NCBI GenBank assembly: GCA_938075565.1
Contig: CALJGU010000019.1
Location: 1-63,368, forward strand
Reading direction: 5' to 3'
Source of the DNA: an uncultured Opitutales bacterium
GTDB lineage: Bacteria > Verrucomicrobiota > Verrucomicrobiia > Opitutales > UBA2995
DNA: 63,368 nt
Shown here one piece after another: positions 27,448 to 37,393 of the stretch (position 1 is the first letter of the stretch; the number at the start of each line of letters is the position of its first letter). The notes beneath the pieces were generated by a model. That model ran no database searches. It was given only the letters and a program-made list of their open reading frames with translations, and was not told the DNA's origin. The translations under genes and the position numbers were made by a program.

Positions 27448-29247
27448 TTAATCACTTCGGTGGTCCGTATGACAGGCCTTACAGTTGACAGCAGTCTTAT
27501 AGGCTGCGGCAGCGCTTTCCTTCCCATCAACTAAATCTTGGGTCGAATCAATAAGTGCGTTGATCTTGATCTTCCAGTTATCGGCCTCTCCCTTGGGCGG
27601 GGTCAGACCAAGAATTCCCTGATAAGCCTCAAGCATTTTTTCCAAATCTTCTTTCTTGGCTTTGCCTTCACGTGCCTGCACGGCAAGTGCCTCTTTTCCT
27701 TTGTGGAAATCGACCATGACATCCGAAATGGAAATAGCAGCTGACGCTTCGGGCTCTATGACTTTCAAAGGCTGGATTCCAAAATCAAAGGCAGAAACGA
27801 TATCCACTTCCAAGTTATCCCGATCTTTTTCAAGTTGCTGAATCTGCATACGCAGACGATCGGATTCTACGGCTGGGAAGAGAGACCCATGTAATCCTTC
27901 CACAGCCTCCTTCGTAACATTCGTTTCCCAGAGGAAAATCTTTTTCAAAGATTTGAGCCTACGAAGCACGGTTAAGGAATCATCACTTACTTCCGTGCCG
28001 TATAAATTAATGTATTGTAGTTGGTAGAGGTTAACTAGCTTTTCCAAGCCAGCATCCGTCACGGCTGTATTATTTAAATGAAGGTGCGTCAAATTGAGCA
28101 TTTCACCAATCAGGTCCAAACTCGCATCGGTAATGGAAGACCCGCCCAGATTTAGCTCAACAATGTTGGCGGCTAGTGGTCTTAGATTTTGAAGATCGTC
28201 ATCATTGGTTTTATTGGCACGTACTCCTAAGCGATGATCGTCCAACGCAAGAAAATGCACTGCGGTAGTAGCGGGGACCTCCATGGCATCCATCTCAGCC
28301 TGTACTCCTTCACGCGTGTTGAAATCCAAAGTTTCAATCTCCATGAAGTGCTGAGCGATTTCTGAAGTCACATTCAATTCTTCCAGCTTCGCCGTCTCAC
28401 TGGCACCTTGATCAATCCACCAGGAGAGGAGTTGGACCACTTCCTCAGTCGGCTGCGGTTTACCCTGAGGCGGCATATGCTCTTCATCTTCAACCGGAAG
28501 ATGAATTCGATGAATCATGGAACTTGCCTCACTGTCTCCAGGAACCAGTGCATCTCCGTTTACTCCACCGGCCATGATCATTTCAAACGTATCCAGCCTC
28601 AGTTCCCCTTTCACTTTCTCCGGATTATGACACTGAGTACAATAATCCTTCAATACGGGCTGTATGTGTGACACAAATACCGGAGTATCCTCCGTGATTT
28701 CCACGACCTCTTTCTCAGCCGCAAATGGGTTATATTGCGTCAGGAAACCAGAGCCGTGAGTGAGTGAGCCACCTTGATGCCCCGTGACCGTCATCGCCAC
28801 AACGGTTACCACTAAGCCAGCAAGGTATGCGGTTGGAAGTTTTCCAGGATTGCTTTCTCGTGATTTGGACAACCAATCCAAAGCTAAGATCAGCCCCGCG
28901 GTTACAACCCCAGCCCATTTGTGAAATCCGACCGCATTGCCTTCATAACCACCCTCCCAAGATAGAAAGATACCAAAGAGAGCAGAAAATACCGTGGTGA
29001 AAAACGCAGCGGATAATAAGAAATGTATTTTTTCCGGGACTCGCGAAACAGGACGAAGAAACAGATAGCACTCCAACAAAACCACAGCGGCAAAGATCCC
29101 AATTGGTAGGTGCAACAATACCGGATGCATGCGCCCTAGGAAAGGCACCCATTTCGAGGTGATATCCAACCCTGCCCCGTCAATCAGAGATAACACCACA
29201 AGCAAGAGAAGCACCAGTACTCCGGACAATTTGGAAAGCAATTTCAT
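27448..29247 (-). CDS. Membrane protein with DUF2231-like helices, planctomycete cytochrome c domain, LRRs and terminal CxxCH
   Basis: 599 residues. A signal/anchor (1-25) and a four-helix membrane domain starting MHPVLLHLPIGIFAAVVLLE (about 40-170) resemble DUF2231. Then a PSCyt1-type cytochrome domain with CTQCH (203-207) and MPPQGKPQPTEEV; leucine-rich repeats (about 350-455, NLTHLHLNNTAVTDAGLEKL); a charged helical stretch; and a last CKACH (589-593) six residues from the end. Two hemes are expected. The mix suggests a membrane-anchored periplasmic electron carrier with a protein-binding repeat. The facing 1116-residue heme protein is a possible partner by location only. Confidence 0.8.
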   Translation of the reverse strand: MKLLSKLSGVLVLLLLVVLSLIDGAGLDITSKWVPFLGRMHPVLLHLPIGIFAAVVLLECYLFLRPVSRVPEKIHFLLSAAFFTTVFSALFGIFLSWEGGYEGNAVGFHKWAGVVTAGLILALDWLSKSRESNPGKLPTAYLAGLVVTVVAMTVTGHQGGSLTHGSGFLTQYNPFAAEKEVVEITEDTPVFVSHIQPVLKDYCTQCHNPEKVKGELRLDTFEMIMAGGVNGDALVPGDSEASSMIHRIHLPVEDEEHMPPQGKPQPTEEVVQLLSWWIDQGASETAKLEELNVTSEIAQHFMEIETLDFNTREGVQAEMDAMEVPATTAVHFLALDDHRLGVRANKTNDDDLQNLRPLAANIVELNLGGSSITDASLDLIGEMLNLTHLHLNNTAVTDAGLEKLVNLYQLQYINLYGTEVSDDSLTVLRRLKSLKKIFLWETNVTKEAVEGLHGSLFPAVESDRLRMQIQQLEKDRDNLEVDIVSAFDFGIQPLKVIEPEASAAISISDVMVDFHKGKEALAVQAREGKAKKEDLEKMLEAYQGILGLTPPKGEADNWKIKINALIDSTQDLVDGKESAAAAYKTAVNCKACHTDHRSD

Positions 29248-29406
29248 AGAGGTAAGCTCAGGGCCAAATGGAAAAAATCAAATGGTCTGTAGGGTAAGAA
29301 TCGTCTAAATGGTTAGGCCACTCACCATGTGAGTAGCGTGGGTAAAGACTTAAAGTTCCACAATTTTGAACAAAATTGCCAATAATTTCTTCGCCTATTT
29401 CCAATT

Positions 29407-30540
29407 TCACTGGGCCCTAGCTAGTTCATCCTTAGCCACCTTTTCAATAAAGTCCGGCGTCATGAATGACATTCCAATTCCAGGTTCACTCGAAGGCTTA
29501 ACCATGGGACCCTCATGGGCCATCAACTCAGGCTTGTGCTCTGACAGCCATTGATGAACAAAGTGATACTCTACCGAGTCACAGTTGGGAATCGAGCAAG
29601 CGAAATGGGCACTGGTAGAAAACAACCCCACTCCCAGCGCAGCATGCACCGTGCATTTGAGTCCTTCAGCCTCGGCCAAAGCAGCGATCTTCAATGCTTC
29701 TGTGATTCCCCCGCACACTGAGAGGTCGAAATGCACGTAGGTAGCACCACGGTGCTCCAGCAAATGCTTGAACTGAAACATCCCTGAAAGTGACTCATTT
29801 GCACAAACATCAATACCACTTTTTGAATTGATCACTCCATGGCCTGCCTGGTCTTCCAAAGCCACAGGTGACTCAAACCAGTAAATGTCATAGTCTCTGA
29901 TTGCATCCGCAACTTCCATAGCCTGAGGAACATCGTAGGCGTGCAATGAATCGACCATCAATCGAGCATCCGGGCCTATTGCCTCTCGAACCACTCGCAC
30001 GCGTTCTGCATCCGCCGCTATGCTGACCGCGCCAATTTTAATTTTCACGCCCGTGAAACCATCCTCCACATAGCCTTTTACTTCGGACGCCAATTCATCG
30101 AGCCCTTTATCCTTCCCATAAAGGCCGCCACTCGCATAGGTGTAAGCAGATTCCGAATACGAGTTCAGCAATTTGTGCAATGGGAGGTTCAAGAGCTTTC
30201 CGCGTAAATCCCAAAGGGCAATATCCACACCACTGAGCGCATTCATCATCACCCCGACCATGGACCCCAAAGGCGCTATTCCGTAAACTTTCTTTCGGAT
30301 ATGATCGATGTCGTGTGGATTTTCCCCAGCAATCATAGGTGATATATCATTATTCACCACGTGCACCAGTGTTTCGGGTGTGCCATGAGCAGACCATACT
30401 TCACCCACGCCGATTTCACCGGAATCCATTTCCACAAAGACATAGACGATGTCCTTGGTGGCGAACTTCATCATGGGGTTCCACAATTTGCCGCCCATGT
30501 AGTAAGCAACCTTTTGGGCGAAACAACGCTTTATGACCAT
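29407..30540 (-). CDS. Mandelate racemase/muconate lactonizing enzyme family protein
   Basis: 377 residues, enolase superfamily. Catalytic pattern: KxK at Lys166/Lys168 (VKIKIG), metal ligands Asp197 (MVDS), Glu223 (WFESP) and Glu249 (ANES), and His299 (CTVHAALG) as a possible second base. It abstracts a proton alpha to a carboxylate; sugar-acid dehydration or racemisation is the usual role in this group, but the exact acid cannot be read. It starts inside the end of the upstream glycosyltransferase-like gene (10-base overlap), so translation is probably coupled. No signal peptide. Confidence 0.88.
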   Translation of the reverse strand: MVIKRCFAQKVAYYMGGKLWNPMMKFATKDIVYVFVEMDSGEIGVGEVWSAHGTPETLVHVVNNDISPMIAGENPHDIDHIRKKVYGIAPLGSMVGVMMNALSGVDIALWDLRGKLLNLPLHKLLNSYSESAYTYASGGLYGKDKGLDELASEVKGYVEDGFTGVKIKIGAVSIAADAERVRVVREAIGPDARLMVDSLHAYDVPQAMEVADAIRDYDIYWFESPVALEDQAGHGVINSKSGIDVCANESLSGMFQFKHLLEHRGATYVHFDLSVCGGITEALKIAALAEAEGLKCTVHAALGVGLFSTSAHFACSIPNCDSVEYHFVHQWLSEHKPELMAHEGPMVKPSSEPGIGMSFMTPDFIEKVAKDELARAQ

Positions 30541-31595
30541 AGTGAGAAATTAGGGGAATTCAGGGGTAATTGTTCCTCCAGCAAAAGAAGCAAATAGAAA
30601 TTGTCGAACGGAATGTTGGTAGAACCCCAAAAACCCTGAATTTCAACAGATTCGAAACCAATATCGGAACGTTGGTTGGGCTTTATTCGCCAACAACCAT
30701 TGGAGGCTATGGCGATATCCTCATAAGGATCAAAAGCGTGCCGTTCGAGCTCCATACGTCGTTGCTTGTAATTAAGGTTCTCAATTTCTCCGTGCCACAG
30801 GTGATAAATCGATACGGGAATGTAGCCAACGTCACCAGAGACATCCTGGTAAATCGCTTCAGCCCACTCCATAAAATGCTCAACCCGGCGAGGATTCATG
30901 CTTAAATATTCGATGATGTCCTGAAAGTTTCCAAAAAATCCAGTAAGTATAGGACCGTCTCCCCCACCGACTATGCAGGGATCATAGAGCGTGTGCTTTA
31001 ACAGTAAATCCCGTCGAGCAGCCCAAGCATATCCCGGCGTGATCCCGATGGCTCTCTTATCTGGAATTTTGATATGATCCTCTGGTAACCCTCCTCGTAG
31101 ATAAAGGCTCACTAGCGACTCGCAGCGCCGAGAATAAGATGCTTCAGAAAATTCCGGACCCGACATCCCCGGTTCCAAGTCATATGAAAATTGAAACGGT
31201 TGAATCACCTGATGACGTTCAAGAGCTTCGCGAGCTAATTGAGGCCAATCATTGTTTCCAAACACAATGTCACAATCAATCCAGCAAACTTTATCACACG
31301 AATCCGGTAAGGCTTCGACAGCCAAATTAAGTAGCCGCTCTTTTTGCCACATAACATCCGAACTGGTAAGGCGTATCAACTTATCTGCGTCACCGTCATT
31401 GAGGTGAAACTCTCCCGTAAATGATAACTCAACGGTCAACAGAGGAACCTGCAGATGCTTGCGAAAGGTTTCGTACCCATTTCGACGGTTCCGATAATTA
31501 CATGGATTAAAGTAGCAGGTAATGGCCCATAAATCACTAGAGACATCGGAGCGATCGGAGGACAATCCAATCTCTTTTGGGTTTAATAAACTCAT
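30531..31595 (-). CDS. Glycosyltransferase-like protein, GT-A-type DxD motif
   Basis: 354 residues from ATG 31595 (a TTG three codons earlier is the other option). I do not recognise a named family. Seen: N-terminal ITCYFNPCNYRNRRNGYETF, then an acidic metal-binding motif DCD (107-109) after a hydrophobic strand (KVCWIDCDIVF), which is typical of nucleotide-sugar-dependent GT-A enzymes, a later GITPGYAWAARRDLLLKH and the motif GGGDGPILTGFFGNF, as in galactosyltransferase-type C-terminal regions. No membrane segment or signal peptide. It overlaps the enolase-superfamily gene, so the products are likely made together. Confidence 0.6.
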   Translation of the reverse strand: MSLLNPKEIGLSSDRSDVSSDLWAITCYFNPCNYRNRRNGYETFRKHLQVPLLTVELSFTGEFHLNDGDADKLIRLTSSDVMWQKERLLNLAVEALPDSCDKVCWIDCDIVFGNNDWPQLAREALERHQVIQPFQFSYDLEPGMSGPEFSEASYSRRCESLVSLYLRGGLPEDHIKIPDKRAIGITPGYAWAARRDLLLKHTLYDPCIVGGGDGPILTGFFGNFQDIIEYLSMNPRRVEHFMEWAEAIYQDVSGDVGYIPVSIYHLWHGEIENLNYKQRRMELERHAFDPYEDIAIASNGCWRIKPNQRSDIGFESVEIQGFWGSTNIPFDNFYLLLLLEEQLPLNSPNFSLWS

Positions 31596-31737
31596 TTCAG
31601 GCAAAATCTAAATAGGAACAAATCCTAATTAAATTAGGTTGGAAGAATTCGCTGCAAGGAACCATTAAATTTGAAAGTTCCTAAACAAACGACCTTAGCC
31701 TATAAACCACATTCACCAGTACTGCTAATGGCGTGGG

Positions 31738-33189
31738 CTATGCAATAAGCTCAGGGATCACTTTCCCGCCAAACTGTGACAACTGCTTGAAGCGGCCACC
31801 ACTGAAGTAGGTAAGTCGATTGTCATCGAGGCCGAGGAGGTGGAGCAAAGTCACATGCACATCGCGAATAGGATGAACCACATCAACCGCTTCGGAACCG
31901 ATTTCATCGGTAGCACCTATAGTGTGTCCGGCGTTTACGCCGCCCCCGGCGAGCCACATAGTCATGGCCTTGGCGTTGTGGTCGCGGCCGTAGGCTTCCC
32001 CACCCTGGCGAAATCCATTGTCGGGACTGCGTCCAAATTCTCCGCACCATACGATCAGGGTGTCGTCGAGCATACCGCGTGCTTTGAGGTCTTTGATTAG
32101 ACCAGCAATGGGTTTATCGATACTTTTAATACGGGCACCGTGAGCGCGTTCGATGTAGTCGTGTGAATCCCAGCCACCGGTGTAGGCTTGCACGAATCGA
32201 ACGCCCTTCTCTACCAAACGGCGAGCGAGTAGTAATTTTCTACCAAAGGACTCGGTATCATCATTTCCGATACCATATAGTTCTTTGGTTTTTTCGTCTT
32301 CCTGATCGATATCTAAAATACCCGGCACCTGCATCTGCATGCGGAAGGCCAGCTCGTAATTCGTCATACGTGCTTCCAGGTCATTCTGCCAGGGATGCTC
32401 TTCCAAATGATCGTGGTTAAAACAACTAAGCAGGTTCAGGTTTTCCCGTTGGTGCTCTGGAGTGATTCCTGCTGGTGGTTTTAAATCGAGGATGGGCGTA
32501 CCTTTTGGACGTAACGGAGTTCCCTGAAAATGAGCAGGCAAGTATCCATTTCCCCAATTAGGTGAGCCTCCTTGTGGGTAAGACAACTCTGGCAGCACAA
32601 TGAATCCGGGAAGGTCCTGATTCTCGGAACCTAACCCATAAGTCACCCAGGAACCCACCGCCGGGTCACCGCCAAAACGATTACCGGTGTTCATGTGATA
32701 CATCGCGGTCGGGTGATTGACCGACTCGGCCTGACAACCACGGTAGAAACAAATATCATCCGCAACCTCAGCGAGGTGCTTCCAGGGTTCTGTCATCCAG
32801 GCACCACCCTGACCAACCTGCCGAGCGTCCCATGGGCTCTCAACATAGTAGCGGGTCCCGGTCTCCATGGCGGAAGCCATCTCGTTCTTTCGGTTAAATC
32901 GCTGAAGATGCAGATCGTGCAGCGCTGGTTTGGGATCAAAGGTATCAATATGACTCGGACCACCCTCCATCATGAGAAAGATGCAATTCTTCGCCTTGGG
33001 TGGAAGGTGCGGTTGCTTCACTGACAAGGGTCCTGCGGCAGCCTCGCTGGCGACGGCTTTCTGTGACGCCATTCCAGCCAACGCAACACTACCCAGACTC
33101 GCGCCCATGCTGTAAATAAAATCACGGCGATTAAGTGACTTGGCCGTCTTAAAGTTTTGAAGAAGTTCCTGCTTAAATTTCTTAGTCAT
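31738..33189 (-). CDS. DUF1501 domain-containing protein (exported sulfatase-like fold)
   Basis: 483 residues. Twin-arginine signal (NRRDFIYSMGASLGSVALAG) after a longer N-region, then DUF1501: FLMMEGGPSHIDTFDPKP, SVNHPTAMYHMNTGNR, TGGWDSHDYIERAH, TLIVWCGEFGRSPDN and GRDHNAKAMTMWLAGGGV. The family is related to alkaline phosphatase/sulfatase folds and is abundant in PVC bacteria; its reaction is not established. It starts three bases after the PSD1 gene, the standard PVC two-gene unit. Confidence 0.93.
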   Translation of the reverse strand: MTKKFKQELLQNFKTAKSLNRRDFIYSMGASLGSVALAGMASQKAVASEAAAGPLSVKQPHLPPKAKNCIFLMMEGGPSHIDTFDPKPALHDLHLQRFNRKNEMASAMETGTRYYVESPWDARQVGQGGAWMTEPWKHLAEVADDICFYRGCQAESVNHPTAMYHMNTGNRFGGDPAVGSWVTYGLGSENQDLPGFIVLPELSYPQGGSPNWGNGYLPAHFQGTPLRPKGTPILDLKPPAGITPEHQRENLNLLSCFNHDHLEEHPWQNDLEARMTNYELAFRMQMQVPGILDIDQEDEKTKELYGIGNDDTESFGRKLLLARRLVEKGVRFVQAYTGGWDSHDYIERAHGARIKSIDKPIAGLIKDLKARGMLDDTLIVWCGEFGRSPDNGFRQGGEAYGRDHNAKAMTMWLAGGGVNAGHTIGATDEIGSEAVDVVHPIRDVHVTLLHLLGLDDNRLTYFSGGRFKQLSQFGGKVIPELIA

Positions 33190-33192
33190 GGC

Positions 33193-35991
33193 TCAATACA
33201 CATAAACAAACTCGTTGGAATTAAACACCACCAAACAAAGGTCAGCCAGTGCTCGCGTTTCCGCATCGACATCAGCCAGTCCCGGATCGGCCTGATAATC
33301 TTCAAAAGCAAATAACCTTTCCTTAAACTCAAAGGAAGCACCCGTCATTTCTTCCACGGCTGATCGGGTCACCTCTCGGGGAAACTCACGTGGCTCAAAG
33401 CTCAAGCCCTCATGCCGTTTCTCCATCTGCTCCCAATGATCCAACGCCAGATTGCGATCGGAACGAGCAGGCTTCCGTCCATAGGCGCGGAGGAAGAGGG
33501 CCTCGACCACCGACTTGCGGCTCTTGTTGTTCTCTAGCAAATCAATCGCCGTAGCAATGGATCGGTGGAGGCTGTCCTCACCGTTGAATAAGCTGAACAC
33601 CTGGGGCGTCACCGTAGAGCTTTGTCTGAACTCACAGGACTCATCAGGACTTGGCTGATTGAACACCTCCATGAAGGGGTTTCTCAAACCACGAACCTTC
33701 TTGGCGTAGATGGAACGACGATTCCGTGCCTCAGGAGTCTGGGCGGGTTCATAAGAAGCTGCAAAGGATCCCATGACTTGCCGAGGTTGCAACGCCACAT
33801 CCATGTTAATCTCGGGAAGCGCTGGTAAACCACCCACAAGCGGATTCAATTCTCCTGAGACATAAAGCATGCTGTCACGGATTTCTTCACCACTCAACCG
33901 CCGAGGCTTAAAGACCGCATACGATTTTGCAGTGGGATCTTTTTCTGCCAACCGATCACGATGCTTGTATTCGGTAGAGCGCCGGTAGGCGTTGGAAGAC
34001 ATGATGAGCCGATGCAGATCTTTCACAGACCAGTCTGACTCGACGAATCGAGAAGCCAGGTAGTCAAGCAACTCAGGATGACTGGGTTTCCCACCCATCG
34101 CACCAAAATTATTTGGCGTATCCACAATTCCCTTACTAAAGTGATAAGTCCAAACTCGATTCACCATGGACCGTGGCACCAACACATTCTTCGGATTAGC
34201 CAACCATTTCGCGAATGCCAACCGACGACCCTCGACCGTTTCAGGAATCGAATTAAAGTCGTTCTTCTCAAGGACATCATTCGAATCCGGCAACGCACTG
34301 AATACGCCGGGAGTCACTTTCGGGCCTTGGGCAAATGGATCACCACTGATTCGGATATAGGACATTTCCATTTCGCCTTCGCTCATCGGGTCGCCGGGCA
34401 TGGCAACCATTTTCCCCGAGAGAGGAGGGACTTCCGGAGACAAACCGCTGACGACGGAATGTGCAAATGGCTCGAACTTATTCATTTCGAACTTCGTGCG
34501 CTTCACAACCATGCCTCCCACCTTGCGAACCCCAATATCTTCAGAAGTCAATCCGAGTGACCGGGGAGGCAATTTTTCATCGGGAATACCCTGCTTCGCT
34601 AGTTGAGCGCGTGGCTTATTCGGGATTCCGTGTTTCTCACACCATTCTTTTACAGCGGCCGCCTCCTTGGCATTCAGCGTTTTGTGTATATTATCAAAGT
34701 AACTGAGCCGTTTCTCCATGACCTCCTTTTCATCGAAACCGGTAATGGTTTCGTTCTCCTGGAATGGGATCTCGCGATCGGCAAATTGGGTCGTAGCGAA
34801 CACGGATTGGATACGATAAAAATCCTTCGTCGGGATGGGATCAACCTTGTGGTCGTGACAACGTGCGCATTGCAGAGGGTGCGATAGAAAAGTCTGCCCC
34901 ACAATGTCGGTCACGTCGTCGAGGTATTGCTGCCGTGTGATGCGGGCAACTGTCATGGAGGTATGCTCCCAGGAACCCATACGCAAGAAACCGGTAGCCA
35001 ATAGCGCTTCCGGATCGTCTGGTTTCCACTCATCGCCAGCCACCTGCTCCATGATGAATTGGTCAAACGGTTTATCCTGATTGAAGGCCCGGATCACGTA
35101 GTCCCGATAGCGCCAGGCTCCGGGTCGTTCGTAGTCATTGGCAAAGCCAGCTGAGTCCGCATAACGAACTACATCGAGCCAGTGCCGTCCCCATTGCTCA
35201 CCGTAGCGTGGATCGTCCAGCAAGCGATCCACCACCTTGGCAAAGGCTTTATCGTCCGAACTACGATCACGCACAAAGTCATTCACTTCTTCGGGAGTGG
35301 GTGGCAGTCCGATCAGGTCAAAAGTTGCACGGCGAATCAAGGTGCGGCGGTCCGCCAACTTGGCCGGACTGAGACCCAGGTCGTAGAGTTTGTCATCGAT
35401 AAATGCATCCACCGGATGAGCCCGCTTGGAGCGAGCCGGTGGTGTGGGATCCGCAATCGGTTGGTAGGCCCATAAATCTTTCTCCTCATAGCGGCGGTTG
35501 GTCCAATCGTCATCGAGACCACCGCTCGTTTGAACAACTATTCCTTCAGCATATTTTTCGGCAATGATGGCCTGGTCCTCATCGGATGGCCAAGGAGAAC
35601 CGGCAGTGATCCAATCACGGATCAGCCAAGTCTGCTCTTCAGACAATTTGTCCGCCTCCTTGGGAGGCATCTCGTAATCCTCCAACGTCCAGGTCGTAGA
35701 AATATACATCAGGCTGTTTTCACCATCCCCCGGAATTAGCACCTCATCGGATGATTCTCCGCCGAGTAACATATCCTCCAGGCTCGTCATGACCAGGTCG
35801 CCCTTCAGGTCCTCGTCATTGTGACATGAAAAGCATTTCTGCTTCAGCAACGGCTTTACTTTCAGAGCAAAGAGCTTTTCTGCATCCGTGTAATCATCAG
35901 CACCCCAGGCAGGGACGCTCAAAAGAAAGGCTAATGCGAATAATTGGCCGGCTACAAACTGTTTCAGGGTAATTTTAAAAGGGTAGATCAT
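33193..35991 (-). CDS. PSD1 and planctomycete cytochrome c domain protein (DUF1549/DUF1553)
   Basis: 932 residues with a signal peptide (cut near residue 30, AWGAD). Cytochrome domain PSCyt1 with CFSCH (53-57) and MPPKEADKL; DUF1549 (about 185-390, RRATFDLIGLPPTPEEVNDF, second CARCH at 375-379); DUF1553 (about 590-870, LVPRSMVNRVWTYHFSKGIV). Family function is unproven but gene sets suggest periplasmic oxidative attack on complex substrates, working with the downstream DUF1501 protein. It is divergent from the AraC-type regulator with about 210 bases between. Confidence 0.93.
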   Translation of the reverse strand: MIYPFKITLKQFVAGQLFALAFLLSVPAWGADDYTDAEKLFALKVKPLLKQKCFSCHNDEDLKGDLVMTSLEDMLLGGESSDEVLIPGDGENSLMYISTTWTLEDYEMPPKEADKLSEEQTWLIRDWITAGSPWPSDEDQAIIAEKYAEGIVVQTSGGLDDDWTNRRYEEKDLWAYQPIADPTPPARSKRAHPVDAFIDDKLYDLGLSPAKLADRRTLIRRATFDLIGLPPTPEEVNDFVRDRSSDDKAFAKVVDRLLDDPRYGEQWGRHWLDVVRYADSAGFANDYERPGAWRYRDYVIRAFNQDKPFDQFIMEQVAGDEWKPDDPEALLATGFLRMGSWEHTSMTVARITRQQYLDDVTDIVGQTFLSHPLQCARCHDHKVDPIPTKDFYRIQSVFATTQFADREIPFQENETITGFDEKEVMEKRLSYFDNIHKTLNAKEAAAVKEWCEKHGIPNKPRAQLAKQGIPDEKLPPRSLGLTSEDIGVRKVGGMVVKRTKFEMNKFEPFAHSVVSGLSPEVPPLSGKMVAMPGDPMSEGEMEMSYIRISGDPFAQGPKVTPGVFSALPDSNDVLEKNDFNSIPETVEGRRLAFAKWLANPKNVLVPRSMVNRVWTYHFSKGIVDTPNNFGAMGGKPSHPELLDYLASRFVESDWSVKDLHRLIMSSNAYRRSTEYKHRDRLAEKDPTAKSYAVFKPRRLSGEEIRDSMLYVSGELNPLVGGLPALPEINMDVALQPRQVMGSFAASYEPAQTPEARNRRSIYAKKVRGLRNPFMEVFNQPSPDESCEFRQSSTVTPQVFSLFNGEDSLHRSIATAIDLLENNKSRKSVVEALFLRAYGRKPARSDRNLALDHWEQMEKRHEGLSFEPREFPREVTRSAVEEMTGASFEFKERLFAFEDYQADPGLADVDAETRALADLCLVVFNSNEFVYVY

Positions 35992-36201
35992 CTAGGGTGG
36001 TATGCTGCGAAAGCTTACATAAACAGGAGCAGTATAGAAGAAAATAAGGAATCTTTCTATAACGATTCAGGCGTATAGTTTAAATATTAACGCATTAGTT
36101 TTATCAATATTCATGGTTAAATCCTCAATTCTGAGTTATTTTCTTTCATTATTTGTGCACAGTAATTGACAAAACCGGCTCCAAAGCGATTGGCTATAAT
36201 C

Positions 36202-37167
36202 ATGCCGACACCACCCGAAGTTTCCGATGAAATCATCGGAACAGCTCATCAATTCATCGACGGCCGCCTGCACGAACAGAAATGTTATGGCACCTTCGAG
36301 GAAGACATGCCGGAAAAAGACTTCCGCTTCCGCATCCTCTTTGTTCAGCACAACGGGGACTTCAAGATGCACGCCCACGAGTACTCGGAGTTGGTGTTTG
36401 TGTTTGGAGGACGAGCCACTCATGTAACCGAAATCGAGGACTACGAACTGGAGGCCGGCGATGTATTCGTTATCAGTGGCAACCGCAGGCACGGTTTTCG
36501 CAACGCACAGAACTTGGATCTCTGTAATGTCATGTTCGATCCCTCCCAGTTTCTGACTGGCCAATCGGAGCTGGAAGAAATGATGGGCTTCCATGCCCTC
36601 TTCGACCTGCAGCCTAGAACCAAAAGTCGGGATGGTTTTCAGGAGCGCCTTCACCTCAATCCAGAACAGATGGCCGAGGCCTCCGACATCCTCTCGCGTA
36701 TCCGCATGGAGTATGCCCAACAGAAAGAAGGCCGGCAACTGGTCATCGCTTCTTCTTTCAATTTGCTGGTTACCTTTATCTGTCGACTCTACAGTAGTGA
36801 GAAAAAGGATACACAATCTCCCCTGACTCAAATGGCCAAAGTCGTATCCTATATCCAGAAACATTTTCGAGAAAGCATCCGCATGGAGGCGCTCGGACGC
36901 ATTGCCAATCTTTCCGTCAGTCAACTCCAACGGAAATTCAAAAAAACCTACGACACCAGTCCGGTTCAATACATCAACAAGCTGCGTATTCACGAAGCCT
37001 GCGAACTGCTCAAAAATAACGAGCTCTCCATAACCGACATTGCCTACCAGTGCGGATTCGCCAGCAGTTCCTTCTTCTCCACACAATTTCGAAACCATTT
37101 AGGAGAAAATCCAACGTCTTATAGAAGCCGGTTTACAACTTCAAACTCGGATCGTAATCGAGTTTAA
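36202..37167 (+). CDS. AraC family transcriptional regulator
   Basis: 321 residues. N-terminal cupin sensor (HAHEYSELVFVFGGRATHVT, GDVFVISGNRRHGF, about 45-120) and C-terminal double helix-turn-helix (about 220-315: ISMEALGRIANLSVSQLQRK-type first helix pair, SITDIAYQCGFASSSFFSTQ second). Such sensors usually bind a sugar. I chose ATG 36202 (MPTPPEV); a TTG at 36166 would add 12 residues. It lies between the divergent PSD1/DUF1501 unit and the SGNH/DUF1080 genes, so either side may be its target. Confidence 0.9.
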   Translation: MPTPPEVSDEIIGTAHQFIDGRLHEQKCYGTFEEDMPEKDFRFRILFVQHNGDFKMHAHEYSELVFVFGGRATHVTEIEDYELEAGDVFVISGNRRHGFRNAQNLDLCNVMFDPSQFLTGQSELEEMMGFHALFDLQPRTKSRDGFQERLHLNPEQMAEASDILSRIRMEYAQQKEGRQLVIASSFNLLVTFICRLYSSEKKDTQSPLTQMAKVVSYIQKHFRESIRMEALGRIANLSVSQLQRKFKKTYDTSPVQYINKLRIHEACELLKNNELSITDIAYQCGFASSSFFSTQFRNHLGENPTSYRSRFTTSNSDRNRV

Positions 37168-37393
37168 GCTAACAGATACCCGTTGGAGCTTGTGTCTCCT
37201 ATTTTAACACATCATCGAGTAAAATGCGTTTTTTCTTTAAGTGCCTACTAACCTGACTCTTATCCACTGAAATTTCCAAGGATTGCCGGGTATATTTAGC
37301 CTGCCCCTTATAATTGACCCTATACCCCACCTACTGCTTTCTAAGTTAAGCAGTGAAAATCATTTTCAATCAGTGTTCATCAAATAATATCCC

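Noticed and set aside
36166-36200. TTGACA and TATAAT upstream of the AraC start, as a possible promoter
   Set aside because: The boxes are 23 bases apart, too far for sigma70, and the -10 would fall two bases before the ATG, leaving no leader.
36136-37098. 320-codon open frame on the minus strand opposite the AraC gene
   Set aside because: The plus-strand frame has clear cupin and helix-turn-helix motifs; the antisense frame shows no recognisable domain and is a codon-bias shadow.
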